Source: Clostridium disporicum
Lineage (GTDB): Bacteria > Bacillota > Clostridia > Clostridiales > Clostridiaceae
Reading direction: 5' to 3'
Assembly: GCF_001405015.1 (NCBI RefSeq)
Contig: NZ_CYZX01000003.1
Span: 62,001 to 126,000 of the forward strand
DNA length: 64,000 bases
The notes beneath the pieces were generated by a model. That model did no database searches. It was not told the DNA's origin and saw only the letters and a program-made list of their open reading frames with translations. The translations under genes were made by a program, and so were the position numbers. Shown in pieces: positions 44,817 through 53,403 of the stretch (position 1 is its first letter; each line of letters starts with the position of its first letter).

Positions 44817-46301
44817 TTATATAATAGCATATATATCTGAAAATTCTATCATACATTTTTCAAAAATTGTTTGGTTACAAATATTAAATTTAAGTTGCTC
44901 ACTCTTAACTACTCTTTTTGCTGGTAGTGTAATTATAAAATTTGAACCTTTTCCTAGTTCACTTTGTACATTAATAGTTCCATTGTGCATTTCTACTACT
45001 GACTTTACTAATGCCAGACCTAATCCACTTCCCTCTTGTTTCCTTGATAAGCTTTTATCCTCTTGTCCAAATCTCTCAAAAATATTATTAATATTCTCTG
45101 GTGATATTCCAATTCCATTATCTTTTACAGAAATCTCAACACTATCTTCATAAGAGTTTATATTAACAAAGATTTCACCATTATCATTACCATATTTCAC
45201 TGCATTAGATAGTAAATTAAGTATAACTTTTTCTATTTTTTCTTGATCACAGGCAACTATTCTTTCTTCTACGTTTGTATCAAAAATAATTTCACCACTG
45301 AAATTCCCCATGCAATCACAAGCTGTTAATACTACATCTTCAACTATAGATACAATATCTTTATTTTCTAAATTTATTTTATATTCTCCAGTATCTATTT
45401 TAGTCATATCAATAAGATTATCAGTTAATCTCAATAACCTATAAGAATTATTCTCAATCATTTCGATATAATTTTTAATCTTCTCTCCACTTATCTCTTT
45501 AATATCTCGCTCTTTTATATGGCTTCCTATTAATTGAGTAGTAGATAAAAGAACATTTAGTGGAGTTTTAAATTCATGAGAAATATTATTAAAAAATTCA
45601 TTTCTAATCTTTTCTACTTCAATCTCTTTCTCAAGTTCTCTTCTTTTTTCTTCTATCTTCTTAATATCTGTAATATCATGTGCCACTCCAAAAACATATT
45701 TAACATCCCCATCTTTATCTACTGCCACATCCTTAGCTACAAAAAACAGGGCTAATTTATTTTTTATTCTAAGCTCCTCTTGCTCAATAATATTACACTT
45801 TTCTTTTATTAGTCTTCTATCTTCCTCTTCTATAACAGATGAGTCTTCTTTACAAAGAAAATCTCTATCTCTCTTTCCTATTATTTCATCTTTACTTAGT
45901 TTCATAAAATCACAATATGCTCTATTCACATAAATATATTTACCTTCTAAATCTCTCATCCATACCAATAGCGGAATATTTTCTAATATCTTTTCTAAAT
46001 CAGCCTTGGTATATAATTCTTTTTCTTTTAAAACTAAAATTTTTGCACTATTTCCTTTCCATATTGCATTGTTTACTTTATATGTAAATTGAACTGGAGT
46101 ATTTTCTTTGTTATAAATAATTACTTCTCCATCACTATCGAAATTATTAATCCCTTGTATAATATTAATCAAATTCTTTTTTTGTATATCATTCAAATTA
46201 TAGCCCAATATATTTAACAAACTCTTATTACAGAATTTTATTATATTTTTTTCATCTAGAACCATTATGCATTCATCAATACAATTAAAAACAGATTCCA
46301 T
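44817..46301 (-). CDS. Cytoplasmic PAS-domain sensor histidine kinase
   Basis: A 494-residue kinase without membrane helices. Two PAS domains cover about 1-95 and 100-215, the second ending in a PAC-like GVAHDITDIK. A coiled coil leads to NNISHEFKTPLN with His242. The ATPase part has NLLSNAVKYG, DNGIGIS, FERFGQEDKS and GSGLGLALVKS. No regulator is adjacent, so it is an orphan kinase of a kind common in clostridia, where some feed the sporulation regulator Spo0A; that link is only a possibility here. Confidence 0.9.
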   Translation of the reverse strand: MESVFNCIDECIMVLDEKNIIKFCNKSLLNILGYNLNDIQKKNLINIIQGINNFDSDGEVIIYNKENTPVQFTYKVNNAIWKGNSAKILVLKEKELYTKADLEKILENIPLLVWMRDLEGKYIYVNRAYCDFMKLSKDEIIGKRDRDFLCKEDSSVIEEEDRRLIKEKCNIIEQEELRIKNKLALFFVAKDVAVDKDGDVKYVFGVAHDITDIKKIEEKRRELEKEIEVEKIRNEFFNNISHEFKTPLNVLLSTTQLIGSHIKERDIKEISGEKIKNYIEMIENNSYRLLRLTDNLIDMTKIDTGEYKINLENKDIVSIVEDVVLTACDCMGNFSGEIIFDTNVEERIVACDQEKIEKVILNLLSNAVKYGNDNGEIFVNINSYEDSVEISVKDNGIGISPENINNIFERFGQEDKSLSRKQEGSGLGLALVKSVVEMHNGTINVQSELGKGSNFIITLPAKRVVKSEQLKFNICNQTIFEKCMIEFSDIYAII

Positions 46302-46456
46302 CTTTCATCCCCCGTATCCCATAAATACTACTCATTTATTTTATCATAAGCAAATTTTTTATACAAATATTATATTTAGAGTATTTTTTTCCATTTTCGA
46401 CATTCTATTCTTTTTTCATTTCGACATTAATTTACAAATATTAATTTAAACATAAA

Positions 46457-46480
46457 CCCCTTCTGCATTTACAGAAGGGG
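46457..46480 (-). terminator. Terminator of the YdeI-like gene
   Basis: Perfect 9-bp stem CCCCTTCTG / CAGAAGGGG with a 6-base loop, followed on the minus strand by TTTATGTTTAAATT. It lies 35 bases past the gene's stop. Confidence 0.8.
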
Positions 46481-46514
46481 CTTACATATTAAAATTTCCT
46501 ATAAATAATCTTAT

Positions 46515-46976
46515 TTACATTTTTTCTTTATTTGATAATTTTATTATAGTATCATTAATTCTTTTCTCAAATGTTTCTTTTTTCTTAGCAGAATTTATCC
46601 ACGTAACATATTTTTTCTTTTGAGAATATGATAAATCATTATAAAAATCATATGCCTCTTTATTATCATTAAATCTCAATTTTAACTCTTCTGGAATTTC
46701 TATAATACGCTCTTCAACATCTCTTTCTACTATTACTTTAACAGTATCTCCATAAGTTTTTCCTATTTTATTGCGTATATCCTTAGTAAGTCCTATCATA
46801 TAACAAGGTAATCCCATCTTAACAATAGAACCTCTATACTCAATTCCATCAAATGAAGCTTTAACTTTTATTCTTTTTGCTCCAAACTCCTTTTCCACAT
46901 CAAATGGTATCTCTATATATGATGCATCTTTTCCATCTACCTTCTTTATCTCTGCTTCAAACTTATACTCTTTCAC
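46515..46976 (-). CDS. DUF1905/YdeI-like (OmdA) protein
   Basis: A 153-residue protein with two parts: a DUF1905 beta-barrel (about 1-90; FEAEIKKVDGKDASYIEIPF, KMGLPCYMIGLTKDIR) and a C-terminal helical YdeI/OmdA domain (about 95-150) with the conserved LSYSQKKKYVTWINSAKKKETFEKR core. YdeI of Bacillus has been linked to bacteriocin protection; biochemistry is unknown. Its start overlaps the stop of the upstream exported-protein gene by four bases. Confidence 0.82.
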   Translation of the reverse strand: MKEYKFEAEIKKVDGKDASYIEIPFDVEKEFGAKRIKVKASFDGIEYRGSIVKMGLPCYMIGLTKDIRNKIGKTYGDTVKVIVERDVEERIIEIPEELKLRFNDNKEAYDFYNDLSYSQKKKYVTWINSAKKKETFEKRINDTIIKLSNKEKM

Positions 46977-47506
46977 AACTTTAACTCTTCTCCTGTACTC
47001 TGATTGATATTTACGTTAATTAACCTTTTAACATGTATTTTATCTAAATCTACCTTTGGTTGAACACTTGGATTGAGTGGATATCTACCTTCTTGATTTT
47101 TTAATGCTGTATAAAATCCATTCTTAACCCCACCACCGGTAACATACACAATTATATCATTAAATCCATTAGTTTTTGAATTACTTATTATTATTGGCAT
47201 ATTAACACTCGTAGTCTTAGATATAAAACTATAATTTCCATTCTCTTCAGTAAATACTAATAAAGTATCTCCACAGCTATTGCTAAAGTCTGGTCCCCAT
47301 ATATAAACTAATACTTCATTATTAGTTCCTCCATTTATATCTTCATAAAATGTCATATATCTATTACCTTCAGTTGTTACCTTAACATTACTAATTATTG
47401 CTTTTTCAAGTTCAATATTATTCTTAACATTTTCAGCACTTGTATATGAAGTAATTATAAAAGTTAAAATTAAAACAAAAATTGTACTAATAAGTATCTT
47501 TTTCAT
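46973..47506 (-). CDS. Exported protein of unknown function
   Basis: A 177-residue protein with a clear signal peptide (MKKILISTIFVLILTFIITS, cleaved near YTSAEN). The mature part is rich in beta strands and carries short segments like FYEDINGGTNNEVLVYIWG and NGFNDIIVYVTGGG, which recall VCBS/FG-GAP-like calcium-loop repeats, but too weakly for a call. It shares four bases with the YdeI-like gene (ATGA overlap), so both are made from one mRNA. No recognised family. Confidence 0.65.
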   Translation of the reverse strand: MKKILISTIFVLILTFIITSYTSAENVKNNIELEKAIISNVKVTTEGNRYMTFYEDINGGTNNEVLVYIWGPDFSNSCGDTLLVFTEENGNYSFISKTTSVNMPIIISNSKTNGFNDIIVYVTGGGVKNGFYTALKNQEGRYPLNPSVQPKVDLDKIHVKRLINVNINQSTGEELKL

Positions 47507-47577
47507 AAAAAAAACTCCTTATAACTATAATAATTATTCTTATTATTTGTTATAAAAAGATTTTTAATACATATTTT

Positions 47578-48015
47578 TTACCTTTTTTTAGAGTTTTTAT
47601 AAAAACTATCCATAATTTTTATGTATGTTTTTATATCTTCTTTATCAATACCATCAGTAATAATATCAATAAATTCTCTTTGCATCTTTAATAATATATC
47701 AAGTAATGGTTCTGATTTTTCTGTAAGAAGAAGATGTTGACATCTTCTATCTTCTTTATCTATCTCGATTGTTATTAATTCTTTATCTAATAAAGGTTCC
47801 ACAGCCTTAGATACATATGCTTTTGAAAATCCTCTAAGTTTAACTATATCCTTTGCAGTATTAAATTCTGGGTTATTTTTTATAAAAAGTAAAATATCTG
47901 CTTCTGGTTTTGTTAAATTACATTCCTTTGCAGCTTTAGAAGAAAGGTCATAATATAAATCACCAATATGTTTCATATTATATAAAATATTAGAAATTTT
48001 AAAATTTGTATCCAT
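47578..48015 (-). CDS. MarR-family regulator of the divergent MATE gene
   Basis: A 145-residue MarR protein: the helix-turn-helix FNTAKDIVKLRGFSKAYVSKAVEPLLDKELI and wing IEIDKEDRRCQHLLLTEKSEPLL are clear. It is divergent from the MATE gene with 107 bases between them, a common arrangement in which the regulator represses both. Candidate half-sites TAAACT lie in that gap. ATG with GGAGG upstream. Confidence 0.9.
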   Translation of the reverse strand: MDTNFKISNILYNMKHIGDLYYDLSSKAAKECNLTKPEADILLFIKNNPEFNTAKDIVKLRGFSKAYVSKAVEPLLDKELITIEIDKEDRRCQHLLLTEKSEPLLDILLKMQREFIDIITDGIDKEDIKTYIKIMDSFYKNSKKR

Positions 48016-48039
48016 TTTTCCTCCAAGATAGTTGAATTA

Positions 48040-48060
48040 TAAACTGTTTCCTTGTAAACT
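48040..48060. promoter_or_regulatory. Candidate MarR site between regulator and MATE gene
   Basis: TAAACT occurs at 48040-48045 and again at 48055-48060, and AATTATA / TATAATT flank the pair as an inverted repeat. The spacing and placement suit a repressor of both divergent genes, but the pattern is simple and the DNA AT-rich. Confidence 0.35.
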
Positions 48061-48122
48061 ATATTATAATTAATATAAATCATTGTCAATTTTATTTTAA
48101 AATAAAGAAGGAGACTGATATT

Positions 48123-49517
48123 ATGCAACATAATCAAACAGAAGAACTAGGAACCTGTAGTGTTGGAAAATTACTTTTTAAATTAGCAGTACCTGCAATT
48201 GCAGCACAAATTATTAACTTACTTTATAACTTAGTTGACCGTATGTATATTGGTCATATTGCTAATGTGGGCAAGCTAGCTTTAACAGGTGTTGGTGTTT
48301 GCTTACCTTTAATAATGATTATTTCTGCTTTTGCAGCACTTGTTAGTATGGGTGGCGCTCCAAGAGCATCTATATTTCTTGGAAAAGGTGAAAAAGACAC
48401 TGCTGAGAAGACTTTAGGTAACTCTTTTACCTTACTTGTAATTATATCTATTACACTTACAATAATATTTTTATTCTTCGCTGAAGATTTACTTTTATTA
48501 TTTGGTGCAAGTGAGAATACAATAACTTATGCAACAAGCTATATGAGAATATATAGTTTAGGTACTATATTTGTTCAATTAACGCTTGGTCTTAATGCCT
48601 TTATAAGTGCACAAGGCTTTGCAAAAACAAGTATGCTTACTGTTTTAATTGGTGCAATAACAAATATTATCCTAGATCCTATTTTTATTTTCGGATTTAA
48701 TATGGGGGTAGCTGGTGCCGCTCTTGCAACTATAATTTCACAATCTTTATCAATGATTTGGATTTTATTCTTCTTAACAGGAAAGAAGACTACCTTAAAG
48801 ATACGTAAAAAACATTTACGTCTATCAAAAGAAATTATTCTTCCATCAATAGCACTTGGACTTGCTCCATTTATTATGCAAGCTACTGAAAGTTTAATCG
48901 CAGTTTGTTTTAATTCTTCACTATTAAAATATGGTGGTGATATCGCTGTTGGTGCAATGACAATACTTACAAGTGTTATGCAATTTTCTATGCTTCCACT
49001 AACAGGATTAACTCAAGGTGGACAACCAATTATTAGTTATAATTTTGGTGCTAAGAATGCTGATCGTGTAAAGAAGGCCTTTAAGCTTTTACTTATTTCA
49101 TGTTTAACTTACTCTACTGTGCTTTGGGCTTCTGCAATGATTTTCCCTCAAGCATTTATATTAATATTTAATAACGACCCTGAGCTTGTAGATTTTGCAA
49201 GTCGAGCACTTAGAATATATATGGCTGTATCTTGTATTTTCGGTATTCAGATTGCATGCCAACAAACATTTATTGCTCTAGGTAATGCAAAAGCATCTTT
49301 ATTCTTAGCATTGCTTAGAAAAATAATTTTATTAATACCTTTAATTTATATTATGCCAATGTTTATGGAAGATAAAACAACAGCTGTATTTACTGCTGAA
49401 CCTGTTGCAGATATCTTAGCAGTTACAACTACAGCAATATTATTTATAATTCAATTTAAGAAAGCAATGAAAGAAATTTCTACACCTTTAGATGATAAAA
49501 ATTCTATAAATGCTTAA
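48123..49517 (+). CDS. MATE-family multidrug exporter
   Basis: A 464-residue protein with twelve membrane helices. The N-terminal LAVPAIAAQIINLLYNLVDR is typical of the MATE branch that includes MepA, and the second half repeats the pattern (TESLIAVCFNSSL, LTQGGQPIISYNFGAKN). The divergent MarR gene is the same neighbourhood as mepR-mepA, which supports drug-induced export. ATG after GGAG. It is unrelated in arrangement to the MATE gene at 6.2-7.5 kb. Confidence 0.92.
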   Translation: MQHNQTEELGTCSVGKLLFKLAVPAIAAQIINLLYNLVDRMYIGHIANVGKLALTGVGVCLPLIMIISAFAALVSMGGAPRASIFLGKGEKDTAEKTLGNSFTLLVIISITLTIIFLFFAEDLLLLFGASENTITYATSYMRIYSLGTIFVQLTLGLNAFISAQGFAKTSMLTVLIGAITNIILDPIFIFGFNMGVAGAALATIISQSLSMIWILFFLTGKKTTLKIRKKHLRLSKEIILPSIALGLAPFIMQATESLIAVCFNSSLLKYGGDIAVGAMTILTSVMQFSMLPLTGLTQGGQPIISYNFGAKNADRVKKAFKLLLISCLTYSTVLWASAMIFPQAFILIFNNDPELVDFASRALRIYMAVSCIFGIQIACQQTFIALGNAKASLFLALLRKIILLIPLIYIMPMFMEDKTTAVFTAEPVADILAVTTTAILFIIQFKKAMKEISTPLDDKNSINA

Positions 49518-49599
49518 GAATTCGTAAAATTTATAATAAATATTTCTAAATCTAAGACATATATTTAATATTAATAATCTTAGTTTAGGAGTCTTAATT

Positions 49600-50607
49600 A
49601 TGAATATTTCAAATAAAATAAGTAATTTAGAAAAACTTATAGGAAACACTCCATTAGTTGAAATTTCTTTTACTTATAAAGGAAAACCTCTTAAGGTATA
49701 TTCTAAAATTGAACACTACAACTTAACTGGAAGCATTAAAGATAGAATCGCAATATATATGATAAAAAAAGCATATTCAGATAAGAGATTAAAAGAAAAT
49801 GATATTATTGTAGAAGCTACTAGTGGGAATACTGGTATATCTTTTGCAGCTATAGGTGCTTATTTAGGACATGAAGTGCATATTTATATGCCTGACTGGC
49901 TTAGTACAGAAAGGATGAAGCTATTAGAAAGCTATAATGCAAAACTTCACTTAGTATCAAAAGAAGATGGTGGATTCCTAAAATGTGTATCCTTAGCAGA
50001 GGAATGTTCTAAAAATTGTTCTGATATATTTTTACCTGGACAATTTTCTAACGTAGATAATACTTATGCTCATTATTACTCTACAGGTCCTGAAATATAT
50101 CATGCATTAAAAAAGCATGGTCTAAAAGCTGATTTATTTATTGCTGGTGTAGGAACTGGTGGAACAGTAATGGGTATAGGTAAATATTTAAAAGAAAGAA
50201 ATCGGAATTTAAAAATTTATCCTCTTGAACCATCTAACTCTCCAACTTTATCAAAAGGAAAACATACATCTAGCAAGCATCGTATCCAAGGAATTTCAGA
50301 TGAGTTTATACCTGCGATTTTAGATTTATCGAAATTAAATGATGTAATTAGCGTAGATGATGGTGATTCAATAATCATGTCTCAAATGATATGTAAAAAA
50401 TTCGGTTTAGGTGTTGGAATATCTTCTGGTGCTAACTTTATAGGTGCAATAAAAGCCCTTGAATTAAATAATTTCAAAGGCAATATAGTTACTGTATTTG
50501 CAGATGATAATAAAAAATATTTATCGACAGACCTTATGAATGTTGAGCCTATAAAAGAAGGTTTTATATCTTCTGATGTAGAACTTCTAGACCTAAAAGT
50601 TCTATAA
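49600..50607 (+). CDS. PLP-dependent cysteine synthase family enzyme
   Basis: A 335-residue beta-family PLP enzyme. The PLP lysine is Lys47 in NLTGSIKDR, where most cysteine synthases read NPGGSVKDR. EATSGNTGIS, the phosphate loop GTGGTVMGIGKYL and the late GISSGANFIGA are conserved. It could make cysteine from O-acetylserine or act as a cystathionine beta-synthase-like enzyme; the changed lysine loop leaves this open. It stands alone, with no T-box or S-box leader seen, 82 bases after the MATE gene. ATG start with AGGAG. Confidence 0.85.
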   Translation: MNISNKISNLEKLIGNTPLVEISFTYKGKPLKVYSKIEHYNLTGSIKDRIAIYMIKKAYSDKRLKENDIIVEATSGNTGISFAAIGAYLGHEVHIYMPDWLSTERMKLLESYNAKLHLVSKEDGGFLKCVSLAEECSKNCSDIFLPGQFSNVDNTYAHYYSTGPEIYHALKKHGLKADLFIAGVGTGGTVMGIGKYLKERNRNLKIYPLEPSNSPTLSKGKHTSSKHRIQGISDEFIPAILDLSKLNDVISVDDGDSIIMSQMICKKFGLGVGISSGANFIGAIKALELNNFKGNIVTVFADDNKKYLSTDLMNVEPIKEGFISSDVELLDLKVL

Positions 50608-50618
50608 CACAAACATAT

Positions 50619-50668
50619 AAATTTCAACTTTTTTATATCCTTACTTAGCTATAAAAAAGTTGAAATTT
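50619..50668 (+). terminator. Terminator of the cysteine-synthase-family gene
   Basis: An 18-bp perfect stem (AAATTTCAACTTTTTTAT and its complement) with a 14-base loop, followed by ATTTTC. It begins eleven bases past the stop. Confidence 0.85.
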
Positions 50669-50754
50669 ATTTTCTCCATAAAAGCATGCTTTACGCTTTC
50701 AAATAATCATCTTTTTGCATATACTATCATGAAATTCTTTTATGGAGGCATCTT

Positions 50755-51261
50755 TTGAAAAAAAGTAAAGACAATAAAAATTCAAATAAAAGCACTTCCT
50801 CAACAGATGCTTTTGAATTATACCTAAAAGATTTAGAATTAGCCTTAGCTAACTTAGAAAAAATAGGAGCATTATTTGCATCTTTCGGATATCTAACATT
50901 TTTCTCTGCTGCCAATTTAGATACATTAGATATATTAAATATAAATAACACTGGTCGTACACCTGAAGAAACCTTTGTTTATGGTCAAATATTAATTTCT
51001 ATTGGATATACCTTATTATGGATAGTATCAATGAATAGATATTCAGAGGCTTTACTTAAACTTAATAATACCGAAGAAAATCCTGATTTAGCAACATTAC
51101 AACAACTTAAGGATTCTTATCTAATAAGCTTATTTGCGAACTTCTACAGACTAGATGCATTTATTAAACTATATAAAGATAGTCTAGAAGAAGACTCTAG
51201 TTCTAATAGTACTACTGAAAGTAATACTCAAGAAACAGAATCAAACAACTTCTTTTATTAG
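50755..51261 (+). CDS. Uncharacterised hydrophobic helical protein near csp genes
   Basis: A 168-residue protein starting at TTG, chosen because GGAGG stands six bases before it. A polar, Lys/Asn/Ser-rich head of about 17 residues is followed by helices at about 20-55, 72-103 and 108-140, and an acidic Ser/Thr/Glu tail. The second helix is hydrophobic (ILISIGYTLLWIVS). It shares the plan of the protein at 39035-39502, and both may belong to one clostridial family. It converges on the two Csp protease genes, so a link with spores is conceivable but not shown. Confidence 0.65.
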   Translation: MKKSKDNKNSNKSTSSTDAFELYLKDLELALANLEKIGALFASFGYLTFFSAANLDTLDILNINNTGRTPEETFVYGQILISIGYTLLWIVSMNRYSEALLKLNNTEENPDLATLQQLKDSYLISLFANFYRLDAFIKLYKDSLEEDSSSNSTTESNTQETESNNFFY

Positions 51262-51314
51262 ATTACTTCAACTTTGAAATTTCTATCTCGTAATATTATA
51301 TATAATATAAAAAT

Positions 51315-51345
51315 AAGCCGTATTACTAAACTAGTAATACGGCTT
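51315..51345. terminator. Terminator between the hydrophobic protein gene and the csp pair
   Basis: Perfect 13-bp stem AAGCCGTATTACT / AGTAATACGGCTT with a 5-base loop. The minus-strand side has ATTTTTATATT and the plus-strand side CTCTAC. It can serve the hydrophobic gene 54 bases upstream and perhaps the csp transcript 260 bases away. Confidence 0.75.
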
Positions 51346-51606
51346 CTCTACAACTTGTAGGTATAAGTTTCATATCAAGGAATTTAAGACTTTAAGATGA
51401 TAGATTCATAACACATATATTACCTATAACTCCTTGTATGTTTATTATTAAATCTAGTACTGAACATGAAAATAAATCTATCTAACGAACCCCGTCTTTT
51501 CCCCTACAATATATAATATAATAATTCATTATTTTTGTTACTTCTTTATGATATATTTAAACTTTATAGAGTAACTTTGTATTGTGAAAATTTCATCTAA
51601 ATAGTT
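51346..51606. other. Noncoding stretch downstream of the csp pair
   Basis: About 260 bases without a frame, strong hairpin or repeat that I can support. The GC-richer AACGAACCCCGTCTTTTCCCC near 51484 stands out from its surroundings but I see no structure in it. Confidence 0.4.
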
Positions 51607-53382
51607 TTATGTCATATTATTAAATATTTTATAAAAATTAATTATTCCATATCCAAGATGCGAATTAGGATATTTATCTCCTCTTCTTCTTTCAGCCCCT
51701 CTCCTAAAAAATGTCTTCATACTCTGTGTATACATATATGGATAATTGCCATTTACTATCCCCCACTGAAATAATAATACACAAGCTCCTGCTCCAATAG
51801 CAGCTGCAAGACTTGTACCATTAATAATCCTTGTAGTATTATTAAGTCCTACCGTTAACGTATTTACTCCTCCTGCGGCAAAGTCTATCTTATCATCCTT
51901 ATCATCTCTAAATGCTGTACCTGAGTAGCCCAAAAGATTATTATTATTTTGATTATATGCAGCTACAATTATAACAAAAGATGAGTCTCCTGGAATAGTT
52001 ATAGTTCCATATGGATCGCTAGGGCTAAATCTTGTACCTTTCTCCAAAAGCTCTCTCTGCATTGTCCACATATTATATCTTGCATTTGAACCAAGCTTTA
52101 ATTTTAATACTATACTCCAAATTCCCGGAGTAATATTAGAAAAATTAATCATTATAAACTCATCACCACTATATTTTTCTGGAACAAAATAATTTATCAT
52201 CACTTTTGTATTTTCTATAGTAAATTCATATTTTTCCTGAAGGTTAAATGATAGCTGAATAATTCCAGTGGCCTCTCCTGATGGAGATATAAGACCAACC
52301 TCCATTATATTAGGCAAATCTACCCACACTTCTACAAAACAGTCTTTCTGATTTTCATCCATTATCAAATCCACTACCTCTTCACCTGATACTTCCTGTA
52401 TTATCCCTGAAACATGTTCATCTTCAATTCCTTCATTACCAGTTCCACTAACTACAGCTATTCCTATGTTTCTAGTTATACTTTCTATATAAGAATCCAA
52501 AAGATTTATTCCTTTATGACTTCCAGCATTACTTCCCAATGGAAGAAGGATTACGACAGGTTTTTGCTGTATTAATAAATATTGATTTAAAAATTCTATT
52601 GCTGCGAAAATAACTGATGCATCAAATACTGTTACACTTTCATCATACCCATTTCTATATTTAAATCCTATGGATTCAACTAATTTTATTACTACAAATT
52701 CACATTCTGGTGCAATACCTTTTATATCTGGATTTTTCCCTGCTGCACCAACTATTCCCGCCATACTTGTTCCATGTCCATTCATATCTCTGCTTGGAAC
52801 TATACTATATGGATTTTCTCCATTCCTTTTTGCCTGTATTGCTCTATTTATATCATCTTTTGTATACACTTCTCCAAAAGGAATCTCTCTATTCTCTTCC
52901 TTAATAGAATCAATAGTTTGATCCCATATAAGATTAATTCTGGTATTTCCTTCACTATCCATAAACTCTTCATTTAAATAGTCTATACCTGTATCTATTA
53001 TCCCAACAACTACCCCTTTACCTGTTAAATTCAATTGCATCTGGTCCTGTAAAAGATTTACTCCTACTGCTTCAATAGCTGATATTTGTTGTAATGAAAA
53101 CAGTGTTAACGGTTCAAGATATACTATATAAAATTTATTACTTACTTCACTTTCATTAATTTTATTTACAATTTCCGTTGCATCAAAGGTATACTCTATA
53201 TTACTCTGTTCAACAGAAAGTATCGCAAAACTATCATTTATTACAGTTATGTGTGTTCCTGAAATCTCTTTTATATTACTTATTTCTCCTTCATATTGAA
53301 TTACGTAATGTAAATAATTCCTATTGATAAAAATATTCTCTTTATATTTAGGATTATAATTATTAATTTTTAAATATTCCAC
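51607..53382 (-). CDS. Csp-type subtilisin-like germination protease (second of pair)
   Basis: A 591-residue S8 protease without signal peptide. A short prodomain (about 1-115) is followed by the catalytic domain with Asp130 (GIIDTGIDYL), His203 (NGHGTSMAGI) and Ser524 (NGTSLAAA), so the triad is intact. A jelly-roll insert of about 150 residues lies between His and Ser (about 340-470), the hallmark of clostridial Csp proteases. In C. perfringens, Csp proteases activate the cortex lytic enzyme SleC at germination. No sleC gene is in this window. It starts 21 bases after its paralogue and is likely in the same operon. Confidence 0.88.
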   Translation of the reverse strand: MEYLKINNYNPKYKENIFINRNYLHYVIQYEGEISNIKEISGTHITVINDSFAILSVEQSNIEYTFDATEIVNKINESEVSNKFYIVYLEPLTLFSLQQISAIEAVGVNLLQDQMQLNLTGKGVVVGIIDTGIDYLNEEFMDSEGNTRINLIWDQTIDSIKEENREIPFGEVYTKDDINRAIQAKRNGENPYSIVPSRDMNGHGTSMAGIVGAAGKNPDIKGIAPECEFVVIKLVESIGFKYRNGYDESVTVFDASVIFAAIEFLNQYLLIQQKPVVILLPLGSNAGSHKGINLLDSYIESITRNIGIAVVSGTGNEGIEDEHVSGIIQEVSGEEVVDLIMDENQKDCFVEVWVDLPNIMEVGLISPSGEATGIIQLSFNLQEKYEFTIENTKVMINYFVPEKYSGDEFIMINFSNITPGIWSIVLKLKLGSNARYNMWTMQRELLEKGTRFSPSDPYGTITIPGDSSFVIIVAAYNQNNNNLLGYSGTAFRDDKDDKIDFAAGGVNTLTVGLNNTTRIINGTSLAAAIGAGACVLLFQWGIVNGNYPYMYTQSMKTFFRRGAERRRGDKYPNSHLGYGIINFYKIFNNMT

Positions 53383-53403
53383 TTAAGGTCCTCCAATTCA
53401 ATA

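Noticed and set aside
49518..49599. A T-box or S-box leader before the cysteine-synthase-family gene
   Set aside because: Only 82 bases separate it from the MATE gene, and no specifier-loop or T-box bulge sequence is present.
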